DNA of 64,000 bases from an uncultured Dorea sp. (GTDB lineage: Bacteria; Bacillota; Clostridia; Lachnospirales; Lachnospiraceae). Under the pieces are notes generated by a model. That model worked only from the letters and a program-made list of their open reading frames with translations, made no database searches and was not told the origin of the DNA. Position 1 is the stretch's first letter, and each line of letters starts with the position of its first letter. Location of the stretch: contig URTM01000001.1 in NCBI GenBank assembly GCA_900550865.1, forward strand, positions 62,001 through 126,000. The letters run 5' to 3'. Made by a program: the position numbers and the translations under genes. Positions 1 to 8,603 of the stretch are shown one piece after another.

Positions 1-634
1 ATCCCACAATTGCCTTTTTTTTATATTGAATTTTTAATTTTTCTCCGGTTTCTATCTTTTTCTTATAAAAGAGATAGGAATAAAGAACACTGATGATTAC
101 TGCTGCCATAATGCTTACAACATACAAAACAAGTGCAGCTATGCTTTCTGCAAAAAGACCGCAAAGCATGCACAGAATGCCTGATGCCACCCATATTTTC
201 CCACTGAATCTATGCGTTGCACTCCAGTTTTCTTCATCCTCTAATGTCCATACGATCCTGATTCCTATCGTATTATTCTGTTTTACCTTTGGCAGATAAT
301 TTCCTATAATCATGAACAGTAAACCTGTTCCATAATAAATGAATGCCATAAATAGATTCTCTATATCTGCTCCCATATTGACCAATCTGGCAATACCATT
401 ATAAAGCAATGTAATAACAGGTATAATCCATATGGTCATCCCTATAACCTTACGACTCTGTTGTCTGTTCCTGTTATCATAAAATATGATTGCAACAAAC
501 ACACATTGCATCACTACAAAAAATAGATTTATCCACTTACCTTGTATACTCGTAAAACCCACCAGAACTCCTGCAAGAATTAACAATGCAGAGCTCATTA
601 ATGTATTTCTATATTTTTTTATCATTTCTTTCAT
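1..634 (-). CDS. sdpI: SdpI family immunity-type membrane protein, cut by window edge
   Basis: The frame is open from an ATG at 634 to the window edge (211 codons seen), so the last residues are missing. The protein is hydrophobic with about six membrane segments and carries the SdpI signature GNYLPKVKQNNTIGIR followed by a W-T-L turn and a conserved W..THR. In Bacillus subtilis SdpI protects against the SdpC toxin and also sequesters the SdpR repressor at the membrane. The start is preceded by AAAGGAG about nine bases upstream and overlaps the end of the ArsR/SdpR gene by 26 bp, so the two are coupled. No SdpC-like toxin is visible in the window. Family call is firm; an actual immunity role here is inference. 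Confidence 0.82.
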   Translation of the reverse strand, partial: MKEMIKKYRNTLMSSALLILAGVLVGFTSIQGKWINLFFVVMQCVFVAIIFYDNRNRQQSRKVIGMTIWIIPVITLLYNGIARLVNMGADIENLFMAFIYYGTGLLFMIIGNYLPKVKQNNTIGIRIVWTLEDEENWSATHRFSGKIWVASGILCMLCGLFAESIAALVLYVVSIMAAVIISVLYSYLFYKKKIETGEKLKIQYKKKAIVG

Positions 635-923
635 CGTCCGCTACTCCTTTCAAGTCTGTTATCCATAACATGACATCTTCCAGTACAGAAGTGTTTAATT
701 CATAATAAATAAACTTTCCTTCTCTTTGATTTCGAATCAAATCAGCTTCCCTCAATATCGCCAGATGTCTTGATATAGATGCTCCCGTTACCGAAAAATG
801 CTCACATATTTCTCCGGCTGAAAGCCGCCCATTTTTCAACAAGTTCAAAATCTCACGTCGTATTGGATCAGCCAGTGCTTTTAATGTATCTTGTATACCC
901 AAGAATTCATCACGACCTTTCAT
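609..923 (-). CDS. sdpR: ArsR/SdpR family autorepressor
   Basis: This is a 104-residue winged-helix repressor. The ALADPIRREIL start of the domain and the recognition helix segment TGASISRHLAILREADL are typical of the SdpR branch of ArsR. It lacks the paired metal-binding cysteines of classical ArsR sensors, which fits an autorepressor rather than a metal sensor. It is the first gene of a two-gene operon with the SdpI-like gene. The ATG at 923 lies inside a palindromic operator and has no clear ribosome site; an in-frame TTG at 902 with AAAGG upstream is an alternative start. Repression is expected to be relieved when the SdpI partner captures the protein, as known for Bacillus. Confidence 0.82.
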   Translation of the reverse strand: MKGRDEFLGIQDTLKALADPIRREILNLLKNGRLSAGEICEHFSVTGASISRHLAILREADLIRNQREGKFIYYELNTSVLEDVMLWITDLKGVADDERNDKKI

Positions 924-950
924 TTAACATTTAGCCTAATTGTTAAATGA
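920..950. promoter_or_regulatory. 31-bp palindromic operator at sdpR start
   Basis: TCATTTAACA (920-929) and TGTTAAATGA (941-950) are perfect inverted arms, and the centre TTAG-C-CTAA extends the symmetry, leaving one mismatched pair. It covers the predicted transcription start and the ATG, which is ideal for autorepression by the dimeric ArsR-type protein. Confidence 0.7.
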
Positions 951-979
951 ATTGTAATCAAAGATATGCTATATGTCAA
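951..979 (-). promoter_or_regulatory. Sigma-A type promoter of the sdpR-sdpI operon
   Basis: Reading the minus strand, TTGACA (974-979) is separated by exactly 17 bp from TACAAT (951-956). Transcription should start near 944, inside the palindrome at 920-950. Confidence 0.75.
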
Positions 980-1110
980 GATACTACGCTCAGAAAAGTA
1001 TCAGTGCTTCCGATAATGACTAGTATAATCCACGCAAAAACTAAGCTCTTACTTTTGTTCTAACTATAGAATGTCAGATTATTTTTTTAGTTGAACATTT
1101 GGACAAATAA

Positions 1111-1138
1111 AAAGAAAGCGCTAAATAGTGCTCTCTTT
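1111..1138 (-). terminator. Intrinsic terminator after the ABC transporter genes
   Basis: An 11-bp stem (AAAGAAAGCGC with GTGCTCTCTTT, one wobble and one mismatch) has a six-base loop and T-rich flanks on both sides. It lies about 80 bp past the ATPase stop. Confidence 0.55.
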
Positions 1139-1220
1139 TTATCTATACTATTCTATTTTTCTATTCTCATTGGAATATTCCAGTCAAAGACACTGTAAAT
1201 CATCTTATAGCACTTGCAAA

Positions 1221-1979
1221 TCAGCACCAGTTTGTAATTATTTCATTATAAAATTGTTCCTTATCTCCGGTTCTCTTCAGGTCTTCCTTTACTTTTCCAT
1301 CTTTTAAGAAAATAATTCTATCACATGAACTTGCTATAATAGGATCATGTGTTACAAGCAGAATTGTTTTCCCCATCTTCTTATTAATCTCTTCTAAAGT
1401 ATGTATTACAACCTCTGATGAGGCAGAGTCCAGATTTCCTGTTGGTTCGTCCGCCAAAATCAAATCCGGATTGTAGATTAATGCGCGGCAAATCGCAGTT
1501 CTTTGTTTTTCTCCTCCTGATAATTCATATGGTTTTTTATCTAATAAATCCGTAATTGCAAACTTCTCAGCCATTTCCTCACATTTTTTCTTACTCTCCT
1601 GAACATCTGCCTCATCCAAAATAAGCGGAAGCATAATATTTTCTTTTATAGACAGACTATCCATAAGATAATAATCCTGAAATACAAAAGCAATCTCTGT
1701 TCTTCTAAGTCTTGCCAGTTCAGCCCGGTATATATCTTTTGTATCTTTATCTTTGTAATATATTGTTCCGTCATCTGGTTTGTCTAGCATTCCCACTGCC
1801 TTTAATAATGTGGTTTTTCCACAACCAGAACGTCCCATAATCCCTACAAATTCACCTTCTTCTATCTCAAATGAAACACTATTTAAAACAGGATAAGTAA
1901 TGCTTTCTCCTGTTCGGGAAGTTGAGTAATATGCCTTTTTTAAATTTTCCACTTTTAAAATTTTTTTACTTTTTTCCAT
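1221..1979 (-). CDS. ABC transporter ATP-binding protein (BceA/MacB-like)
   Basis: The 252-residue ATPase carries Walker A GRSGCGKTT (about 49-57), Q-loop at 101, signature LSGGEKQR (153-160), Walker B LILADEP (173-179) and the switch THD near 210. It belongs to the family that pairs with FtsX-like permeases for peptide export or antimicrobial peptide resistance. It overlaps the upstream permease gene by 14 bp, so the two are co-translated. Permease-first order is the reverse of most bceAB operons. No two-component system is adjacent, so the regulator of this pair is not visible. Substrate is unknown. Confidence 0.85.
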   Translation of the reverse strand: MEKSKKILKVENLKKAYYSTSRTGESITYPVLNSVSFEIEEGEFVGIMGRSGCGKTTLLKAVGMLDKPDDGTIYYKDKDTKDIYRAELARLRRTEIAFVFQDYYLMDSLSIKENIMLPLILDEADVQESKKKCEEMAEKFAITDLLDKKPYELSGGEKQRTAICRALIYNPDLILADEPTGNLDSASSEVVIHTLEEINKKMGKTILLVTHDPIIASSCDRIIFLKDGKVKEDLKRTGDKEQFYNEIITNWC

Positions 1980-3930
1980 CTCTACTATCTCCCTCTATTT
2001 TTCTAATATTTCTATAAGCAAATATCAGAATAAAAACAGCAAAAAGCAACCATATAGCACCTACAATTAAGATTATTCCTTTAAAATATTTATGAATCCA
2101 CTCAATCTGTAAATGTTTCGCATACAAAAGCATGCTACAATACAAAATTGAAATAATTGTACCGCATATAACAGGCAGTCCTCCTGAAAGCAGACACTCT
2201 TTTAAGATTCCCTTTCTGACTTTAGCAGAAGACATTCCTGATTGAATATAAAATCGGTATTTCCATTCTGTCTCCGGAAAATCGCACTCCATTTTTATAC
2301 TCAATACAAATATTCCACACAAAAGCATAATGATAATATTTCCCGCTGCTGAAGCCACATATAAAAGCTTTGTTTTACTTCTTTCTAACAGCAGCTCTTT
2401 CTTCTCGTAAATCAGATTCCCATTATCAACATCAAAATAATTTACCTGGGAATGATCTTTGGCATACGCTTTTATTTCTTCGACGACTTTATCATAATTT
2501 TCAGGTATGTTCATCATAACAGCCATATTCGCCCCATCTGCTTTCACACAGTTCTTTTGATAATATTCGTCTGAGAATACAATAATATGTTCACATGTTT
2601 CACTTCCAAACACACCTGTTAGAATTCTATCTTCTGTTCCGACAACCTTGAATTTTTCCGTAAAATACTGTACTTTAGGTGCTGCTACTTCTTTTATATA
2701 CAACCACAAATCAGCTCTTGCTTTTCCTATATAAATTAATGGATTTTTTGTATTGTAACCAATTCCGACTTTGTTTCGTTCAAACCGCTCCCTTTGATAT
2801 ACAACAAATATTTCATTGTCTTTCAAATCCAGTGATTTTCCAGTCCATTTTTCATAAGTTGATGCCGGAATCCCCATATGTTCAGCAATATCTGTCGTTG
2901 TTACTCTAGCACATGGTACTTTTCTCAGTTCAACCCCTTCATCATCTGTTAAATGATTCAAAAACTCTTCATCATCTTTATTTGCCATCCATACCAAGTC
3001 ATACGGATAATTCTTCGGCTCGGTAATCGGAAGGTTATCCAATAATTTTATAGAAAAATCCGTCATAATAATTACAAGAAATGCTGCAACGACAAAAGAC
3101 ATATTTATATTATAAAAGAATCTATGATACCAGTTTTCCAACCATGTAATTCGTTTATAATACTTCTTCTCCTTTTTATTCAATCGAACAAAATAGTATC
3201 CTGCCAAGCTAATCATAAGCAGGCACATGCCCGCATTCAAAAATACAGTCGGAATACTTTTGGATATTTTTCCCCAATAAAACAATAAACTTATAAGACC
3301 AATCAAGATCAAAAATATCCCAATCAGTAAAGTTTTCGGTCTCTTCTTCAGTGGTTTCCCGTTCTTTTTTCCAACAGTCAACAATGCATCCATTCCCAGA
3401 CATGCTATCAATTCATCAAAAACAATGAATAGGATGCCGAAAACTTCACATGAAATCACCAATGTATTCCTCAGTGCAATAAATCCATAATTAACCTCTG
3501 TAGTAATTGTATTATAAAAGATATTTTGTAATACTGTTTTTGCACACTCTGCTAATATTTTTCCTAAAATCAAGCCACCAGTTACCGAGGAAAATATAAT
3601 CCCTGCATATTCAAATCCAATAAACATATATCTATGCTTTTTCTTTAATCCCATCGTATCAAGCAGAACATAATCATAGGATTTTTTTTGTATGTACGAA
3701 ATAATAACCAGTACCATTAATATAAACAAGAGAATATATGTCTCTTGAAAATTAATAAAAGTGTACATTTCTTCCACTATGCCAGAATTTTGTCCATTTA
3801 TAATTCCTTCAATACTGTCACTAAATGCATATGATACATATATTGTCGAAACCATTAGTATACCACATAATATAACCAGTAAATAATGACCAAACTTATG
3901 TTTTAGTGTTCCAAAAAATATTTTTTTCAT
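1966..3930 (-). CDS. FtsX/BceB-like ABC permease, 10 membrane segments
   Basis: I chose the ATG at 3930, since the GTG at 3942 falls inside the AGGAGG ribosome site; this gives 654 residues. Hydrophobic segments are arranged as seven helices, a large mostly soluble domain of roughly 200 residues (about 305-515), then three helices. That is the BceB layout in which the big extracellular domain between helices 7 and 8 binds antimicrobial peptides. The partner ATPase follows with a 14-bp overlap. The neighbouring SdpI-like immunity gene suggests a peptide-resistance block. The sequence is distinctly AT-rich compared with genes right of 6 kb, which may mean transfer. Substrate is not predictable. 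Confidence 0.78.
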   Translation of the reverse strand: MKKIFFGTLKHKFGHYLLVILCGILMVSTIYVSYAFSDSIEGIINGQNSGIVEEMYTFINFQETYILLFILMVLVIISYIQKKSYDYVLLDTMGLKKKHRYMFIGFEYAGIIFSSVTGGLILGKILAECAKTVLQNIFYNTITTEVNYGFIALRNTLVISCEVFGILFIVFDELIACLGMDALLTVGKKNGKPLKKRPKTLLIGIFLILIGLISLLFYWGKISKSIPTVFLNAGMCLLMISLAGYYFVRLNKKEKKYYKRITWLENWYHRFFYNINMSFVVAAFLVIIMTDFSIKLLDNLPITEPKNYPYDLVWMANKDDEEFLNHLTDDEGVELRKVPCARVTTTDIAEHMGIPASTYEKWTGKSLDLKDNEIFVVYQRERFERNKVGIGYNTKNPLIYIGKARADLWLYIKEVAAPKVQYFTEKFKVVGTEDRILTGVFGSETCEHIIVFSDEYYQKNCVKADGANMAVMMNIPENYDKVVEEIKAYAKDHSQVNYFDVDNGNLIYEKKELLLERSKTKLLYVASAAGNIIIMLLCGIFVLSIKMECDFPETEWKYRFYIQSGMSSAKVRKGILKECLLSGGLPVICGTIISILYCSMLLYAKHLQIEWIHKYFKGIILIVGAIWLLFAVFILIFAYRNIRKIEGDSRDGKK

Positions 3931-3942
3931 TATATATTCCAC

Positions 3943-4256
3943 CTCCTCTTTGCCTTATAATTAAATGTATAATCATCCTAGTAGTATATTATTTTAGTAT
4001 GTCCAATTCTGAACGTTCTTTAATATAATATAATGCATGCCTAATTAATGCAAAATATTCTTCTTAAGCTCTCTGTTTCCTGTTAAGCGATTACAGTTTA
4101 GCTTTATGCATATGATAACATACTCTATTCATGCTTTCAGTATATATTTTAGAAATGCTCAATTTTTGTAAATCTTCTACAAATTATCCCCAGGCAATTT
4201 TACTCCACAGACATATATTATATTGTAGACACATATATGAAAGGAAGGTTAAAAAT
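3943..4256. other. Intergenic region, divergent promoters expected
   Basis: This 314-bp AT-rich stretch separates the divergent ABC permease and DUF11 genes. It must hold promoters in both directions, but I see no pair of boxes close enough to consensus to call, and no hairpin with a T-tract. Confidence 0.4.
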
Positions 4257-5108
4257 ATGGCTCAATTTACGAACCAGGCACAACTCCGTTACGGAAATTC
4301 TGTTACTAATTCCAATATTGCCGTCGGTGAGATTCTCGAAGTGTTGTCAATCTCGAAAACTGCAGTAAAAAATACCTATCATCCAGGAGGTACCGTCACT
4401 TATATTATAAGTATTGTTAACTCCGGTACCACTCCTATTACAGGACTTACACTCACAGATGACCTTGGTGCGTATGCATTTTCTACTACTTCACTGACAC
4501 CGTTAACGTATCTGGATAACACGGTAAAATACTATACAAACGGAACGTTACAAGCTGCACCTGCTGTAACCGCAGGTCCTCCGCTTGTCTTCTCTGGATT
4601 AACTGTTCCCGCAAATGGCAATCTGACACTGGTCTATGAAACAGCTGTAAATCAATACGCTCCTCTCACCAATGAATCATTCATTACCAACACGGTTACT
4701 GCAAGCGGCGACGGCATTACTTCTATCACCGCTAAGGAAACGGTAAATGCAGAAGCCTTGCCGCTCTTAGGTATCACAAAATCTATCAGTCCGGTACCTG
4801 TTACTGAAAACGGAAGCCTGACCTACACGTTCCTGATTCAGAATGAAGGAAACGTTCCTGCAAATGAAGCCACGGCCGTAATCGTTACCGATACGTTTAA
4901 TCCAATACTTTCTAATCTGACTGTCACCTTTAACGGAAGCACATGGACAGAAGGTGAAGACTACACTTATGATAAAATTACCGGTACTTTTGCTACCGGT
5001 GCCGGAAAAGTTACTGTTCCTGCAGCAACATTTACCGTCAACGAGACTACCGGTGAATGGAGTTCTAATCCGGGATTCAGCACTCTGACAATTACCGGAA
5101 CAGTATAA
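4257..5108 (+). CDS. DUF11 repeat protein without signal peptide
   Basis: The start is the ATG at 4257, preceded by AAAGGAAGG; upstream in-frame codons have no ribosome site. The 283-residue product begins MAQFTNQAQLRYG, a soluble N-terminus with no signal peptide, membrane helix or sorting motif. It holds two DUF11-type beta-sandwich units (about 38-150 and 172-283), rich in Thr, Asn and Val and nearly free of Cys, Trp and Lys clusters. DUF11 units usually occur in cell-surface proteins. Single, leaderless members are known in spore-forming Firmicutes, so deposition on a surface during sporulation is possible but unproven. It is transcribed alone and converges on the LytTR gene. Confidence 0.7.
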   Translation: MAQFTNQAQLRYGNSVTNSNIAVGEILEVLSISKTAVKNTYHPGGTVTYIISIVNSGTTPITGLTLTDDLGAYAFSTTSLTPLTYLDNTVKYYTNGTLQAAPAVTAGPPLVFSGLTVPANGNLTLVYETAVNQYAPLTNESFITNTVTASGDGITSITAKETVNAEALPLLGITKSISPVPVTENGSLTYTFLIQNEGNVPANEATAVIVTDTFNPILSNLTVTFNGSTWTEGEDYTYDKITGTFATGAGKVTVPAATFTVNETTGEWSSNPGFSTLTITGTV

Positions 5109-5124
5109 GCATTAAAAAATGGCA

Positions 5125-5160
5125 GGAGAGACCATCTGAATAATGTCAGATGGTCTCTCC
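5125..5160. terminator. Bidirectional terminator between DUF11 and LytTR genes
   Basis: A perfect 15-bp stem (GGAGAGACCATCTGA with its complement) closes a six-base loop. The T-tract is clear on the minus strand (CCATTTTTT), so it mainly ends the LytTR transcript; it may also stop the DUF11 transcript. Confidence 0.8.
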
Positions 5161-5283
5161 CGTTGCGATTATTTTGAATCCGTTCACTTGTACACTGTTC
5201 TGACACTTCTTCCGTGCTGTGTTCCATATACTTCAAAAGTTCTATCAATTCTGATGACACCAGTTCCGGATGTTACAACTTTT

Positions 5284-6000
5284 TCATTCTACATTTCTCC
5301 AATATTCCATGATCCGTGTCTTCACATCCTGAATAGTCTCTGCCCCTGCCTGAATCTTAATCCCGTCTTCTAGATAGACTGCATCCGTTGTGATCCTGTC
5401 TACATGATCGATATTGATAATATGACTTCTTCCGACAAACACAAAAGACGGATTTTTCAGATCTTCAAAAGTCTGATGCAGCGCCAGACGTTCTTTGTAT
5501 GCACCATTTACCATTACAAATTCAACATACTTCTGCCCTTTGACCTTGCGGATACAGATAATGTCTTTATGATATAATTTTCTCTGGTCCGTCACACCGC
5601 CGATCCATAAGAAATTCTGGCTCTCTTTTTGCTTTTCCTGATAAATTTTCTGTAATACTGCCGGCAAACGTTCCTTCATATCTCTTTTCAAAATATACTG
5701 ATATGCCTCGAGGACATAACTATCCACTGCAAATTCGGCGTACGATGTCAGGAATACCAGGCAGATATCTTTTTGTTCTGCCTTTAAAATACTTCCCAGA
5801 TCGATCCCGCTTTTCCCCGGAAGATCAATATCCGAGATAACTACATCGTAGTGCTTCTTAACTTCCAGAAATTCTTCGGCTGTTTTATATATTTCGGTAG
5901 TTATATCCTGCACCTTAAGTTTCTCGAACTCCCGGCTAATAAGTCTTTCCACTTCCTGTCTTGTATGTTCTTCATCTTCTATCATTGCTATCTGAAACAT
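5284..6000 (-). CDS. Orphan LytTR-type response regulator
   Basis: The 238-residue protein has a receiver domain (1-120) with acidic pair at 8-10, phospho-acceptor D57 in the VVISDIDLPG segment and K109-like switch region, followed by a LytTR DNA-binding domain (about 135-235). Such regulators control quorum sensing, bacteriocins or surface functions. No histidine kinase is nearby, so the partner is elsewhere or the protein is kinase-independent. The ATG follows GGAG by nine bases. A tandem repeat with 22-bp spacing lies immediately upstream of its promoter, arguing for self-activation. The convergent DUF11 gene is a possible target but its own upstream region lacks the repeat. Confidence 0.85.
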   Translation of the reverse strand: MFQIAMIEDEEHTRQEVERLISREFEKLKVQDITTEIYKTAEEFLEVKKHYDVVISDIDLPGKSGIDLGSILKAEQKDICLVFLTSYAEFAVDSYVLEAYQYILKRDMKERLPAVLQKIYQEKQKESQNFLWIGGVTDQRKLYHKDIICIRKVKGQKYVEFVMVNGAYKERLALHQTFEDLKNPSFVFVGRSHIINIDHVDRITTDAVYLEDGIKIQAGAETIQDVKTRIMEYWRNVE

Positions 6001-6040
6001 TTATATTTTCTCCGTATTTATTCACATAATTATTGCATTC

Positions 6041-6069
6041 ATTGTACCACGATAGTTACAAATATTGTT
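6041..6069 (-). promoter_or_regulatory. Promoter of the LytTR regulator gene
   Basis: Minus-strand TACAAT (6041-6046) has a weak -35 AACAAT (6064-6069) at 17 bp. A poor -35 box next to an upstream direct repeat is the usual look of an activator-dependent promoter. Confidence 0.5.
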
Positions 6070-6074
6070 ATAAC

Positions 6075-6109
6075 TGGCCATGAATTCCAGGATTTGTGGC
6101 CATGAATTC
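6075..6109. promoter_or_regulatory. Direct-repeat operator, probably for LytTR
   Basis: TGGCCATGAATTC occurs twice, at 6075-6087 and 6097-6109, 22 bp apart start to start, which is two helical turns. LytTR regulators bind direct repeats at about 21-22 bp spacing just upstream of -35. The near copy ends five bases from the -35 box. Confidence 0.65.
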
Positions 6110-6126
6110 TTGAAAAAACGTCTGCT

Positions 6127-6240
6127 GATACAGAAAACTTACCATTGGCAAAGCTCCTTACAGATGTTTTGGCAGCCAAGCAGCTCCCTACGAACACATG
6201 GCAACACAAAAGAACTGCTATTTTAAGACTTTACTCCTAA
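6127..6240 (+). repeat. NLPLA element copy A
   Basis: An open frame reads D-T-E-N-L-P-L-A from 6127 and stays open to a TAA at 6238-6240, inside the terminator loop. Its NLPLA codons differ from copies at 16132 and 39904 only by synonymous changes. No ATG, GTG or TTG starts this frame upstream of the motif, so it looks like a remnant or fragment. Confidence 0.45.
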
Positions 6241-6253
6241 AACAGCAGTTCTT
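6210..6253. terminator. Terminator downstream of the S15 peptidase gene
   Basis: AAGAACTGCT (6210-6219) pairs with AGCAGTTCTT (6244-6253), with an inner TTTTA/TAAAA extension. T-tracts flank it on both sides, strongest on the plus strand (ATTTTTT), so it can act both ways. Confidence 0.75.
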
Positions 6254-6327
6254 ATTTTTTCAATCATTTACTTCTAATATTTTCAACCAGCAGCTCGTAC
6301 TTTTCTCATTTCCGATAGATATTCTAT

Positions 6328-8457
6328 CTATTCCGCTTTATTCAGTCCCATGTCCTCACTCGCTTTTGTCACAGGAACTTCCACCATCACAGAGTTGTCA
6401 TCAATCTCGACCGAATATGTCTTATGGATCAGACAGTTCACCGGATCTTCTGTTGCAACAACTACTGCAAGTCTGTGACCAGGCTCTACGGTATATCTTG
6501 TCGCATTGAGATATACGGTATAATCATGATATTCACCTTTTTTAAGCTCGATGCTGTTCTGTGCCGTTTCCGGTGCGTAACCTGCTTCCGGATTACACAG
6601 ATCTGCAAATGCACGTGTGATCACACGGTATTTTTTATGTACAGTATTGAATTCTGCCTCATCAAATGCCGGAAGATCTCCGCCATTCATGATTCCGCCT
6701 TCTTTTACTGTCGTGACCGGAACAATATTTCTTTCCGGATCTACAGTCTGGATACTGTCGAATTCTTCGTCACATACATCACAGAAAAGCACTGCAATCT
6801 CTACATCATCCATTTTGCCGGATACTTTGGAATTACCAAGCTGCATGGTCAGTGTATCCACATCGTTTCTGTTTTCCGGATCGAAATCTGTTTCGATATT
6901 TCCGTCTTTTAATGCTGCCTTTAAGTTCAGGCATACCGTTCCCTGTACAGTCACGGCTTTTTCAAATGGATCTGTCACATAACGCTGAGCCATATTTGTA
7001 GACTTCAGTGCCATCACATCATCAAAGTTTTCTGCACTGACACCGGCTTTTTCCCAGTCTGTATCAATCACTGTCTTACTCTCTTCTTTTGAAGTAAGCT
7101 TCATGGTATACTCTGTTTCCCATGCACTTTCTGTTTCCCATTTTTTCTGATCATAGTTCGTCTGAGCAAGTACTTCCGGCATCTTTTCGGCACCATTTTC
7201 TACTCCGTACAGATAATGGGATATCCATTCATTTACGATATCATCATAGAATTTTCCATCGATCAGGATTCCGTAATTCTTATTCGCCATGGTCGGTGTG
7301 ATATGTGGACCCTGATGAAGGATCAGTTTCACTGTCTGTCCTGCCTGTTCGAATGCGGTATGCATCATTTCGAACTGTTTTGTAGATACATTTTCATCAT
7401 TGAATCCATGTACGATCAGCGCACTGCACTGGATCTGGTCTGCATGCAGACGGTAGTTTCCTGCTCCCCAAAATTTTGGATCATAGTCGAATCCGCATTT
7501 TAACTGCTGAAGACTTAATTCATGATGGAATGCTGCAATATCATCCAACTGTTTCTCAGATAATGTCTCATCGTTATAACGGCTGGAACAGAAATATGCC
7601 AGGAAACTGTTCAGCATCTCTTTTGGCCAGTAACGCTGTGCACCCTGCATATTCTGCTGTGTATACCAGTCTGCGATACCTGCAACCGGAACAATTGTTT
7701 TCAGGCCTTCTACGCCTGTGGTTGCAACTGCAAACGGCATGGTTCCGGCATAAGATCTTCCGGTCATGGCAACATTCCCATTCGCCCAGTCTGCCTTCGT
7801 CTCGATCTTTCCTTCACGGTCTGCGTAAGCCACTCTGTCGCCATGCAGCCATTCTACAACAGATTTGAATGCATCTCTTTCATACTCTGAACCGACATAG
7901 TTGAATCCATCTGAGCCAAGCGCTCCGAATCCGGCACTTACAACCACTGCAAAGCCGCGCACCAGATAATAATTGAAGTTATCCAGATTTTCATATACCA
8001 TGCTGTTATTGTTTCCTTTATCCGGATAATACCAGTCTGCCGGATCTGCCTTTAATGCAAGATCCATGGCACTGATCGTCCCTTCCGGAATACGTGCAGG
8101 CACTTCTTTGTCAAGATCTGCAAAGTCAAATTTGCGGTATTCTTTGCTTTCTACTTCTTTCATATGATCATATCCGTCTGCCTGCACTCCTGCACAATAC
8201 GGACGTGCTTCATATAATGTTGCCGCCTTATAACTGCCTTCTACAGCACTTCTCGGAACCTGAATAAATGCTTTGACGAGATCTCTTTTTCCATCACCGT
8301 CCATGTCGTAGTCAGATTCCACATATACGCAGTATCTTACGATACTTGATGTGGCAGGATCATAGTTTTCTCCTGTCTTTCCGTCTGTGAATTTGAAAAC
8401 AGGCTGTGCCAGTCCATTTTCAAATACAGGTACTTTACTGTAATTTTTTTCTCCCAT
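6328..8457 (-). CDS. Xaa-Pro dipeptidyl-peptidase-like S15 serine hydrolase
   Basis: The 709-residue protein matches the S15/CocE group of alpha/beta hydrolases: nucleophile S235 in GRSYAG, D354 in HGFNDENV and a histidine at 381 or 385 in LILHQGPH, followed by a C-terminal beta-rich domain (about 480-700). It should remove X-Pro dipeptides from peptide N-termini. There is no signal peptide, so it is cytoplasmic and would work on imported peptides. A DxDxDG loop near 49-59 resembles a calcium-binding turn. It is a single-gene unit with its own promoter at 8497-8525 and a terminator past its stop. Confidence 0.85.
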   Translation of the reverse strand: MGEKNYSKVPVFENGLAQPVFKFTDGKTGENYDPATSSIVRYCVYVESDYDMDGDGKRDLVKAFIQVPRSAVEGSYKAATLYEARPYCAGVQADGYDHMKEVESKEYRKFDFADLDKEVPARIPEGTISAMDLALKADPADWYYPDKGNNNSMVYENLDNFNYYLVRGFAVVVSAGFGALGSDGFNYVGSEYERDAFKSVVEWLHGDRVAYADREGKIETKADWANGNVAMTGRSYAGTMPFAVATTGVEGLKTIVPVAGIADWYTQQNMQGAQRYWPKEMLNSFLAYFCSSRYNDETLSEKQLDDIAAFHHELSLQQLKCGFDYDPKFWGAGNYRLHADQIQCSALIVHGFNDENVSTKQFEMMHTAFEQAGQTVKLILHQGPHITPTMANKNYGILIDGKFYDDIVNEWISHYLYGVENGAEKMPEVLAQTNYDQKKWETESAWETEYTMKLTSKEESKTVIDTDWEKAGVSAENFDDVMALKSTNMAQRYVTDPFEKAVTVQGTVCLNLKAALKDGNIETDFDPENRNDVDTLTMQLGNSKVSGKMDDVEIAVLFCDVCDEEFDSIQTVDPERNIVPVTTVKEGGIMNGGDLPAFDEAEFNTVHKKYRVITRAFADLCNPEAGYAPETAQNSIELKKGEYHDYTVYLNATRYTVEPGHRLAVVVATEDPVNCLIHKTYSVEIDDNSVMVEVPVTKASEDMGLNKAE

Positions 8458-8496
8458 TGTAAAAACCTCTCTGATTCAATATTTTATCTGAAGAAT

Positions 8497-8525
8497 ATTG
8501 TACCACGCATTTCGGAACCGGGCAA
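8497..8525 (-). promoter_or_regulatory. Promoter of the S15 peptidase gene
   Basis: Minus-strand TTGCCC (8520-8525), 17 bp, TACAAT (8497-8502), about 40 bp before the ATG. Confidence 0.6.
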
Positions 8526-8567
8526 ATTTTCTTTCTGAAAATATCTGGAAATGACTGATACAGAAAA

Positions 8568-8603
8568 ATGCGTAAAAACAGTTCTTTATCTGTTTTTACG
8601 CAT
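8568..8603 (-). terminator. Terminator of the alkD/nuclease-helicase operon
   Basis: A perfect 14-bp stem ATGCGTAAAAACAG with its complement closes an eight-base loop directly after the stop codon; the minus-strand product continues into a T-rich run (TTTTCTG). Confidence 0.85.

Noticed and set aside
8547..8570. ATG followed by T-D-T-E reading, similar to the start of NLPLA copies A and B
   Set aside because: The similarity ends after four residues and the bases are the T-run of the minus-strand terminator read backwards.
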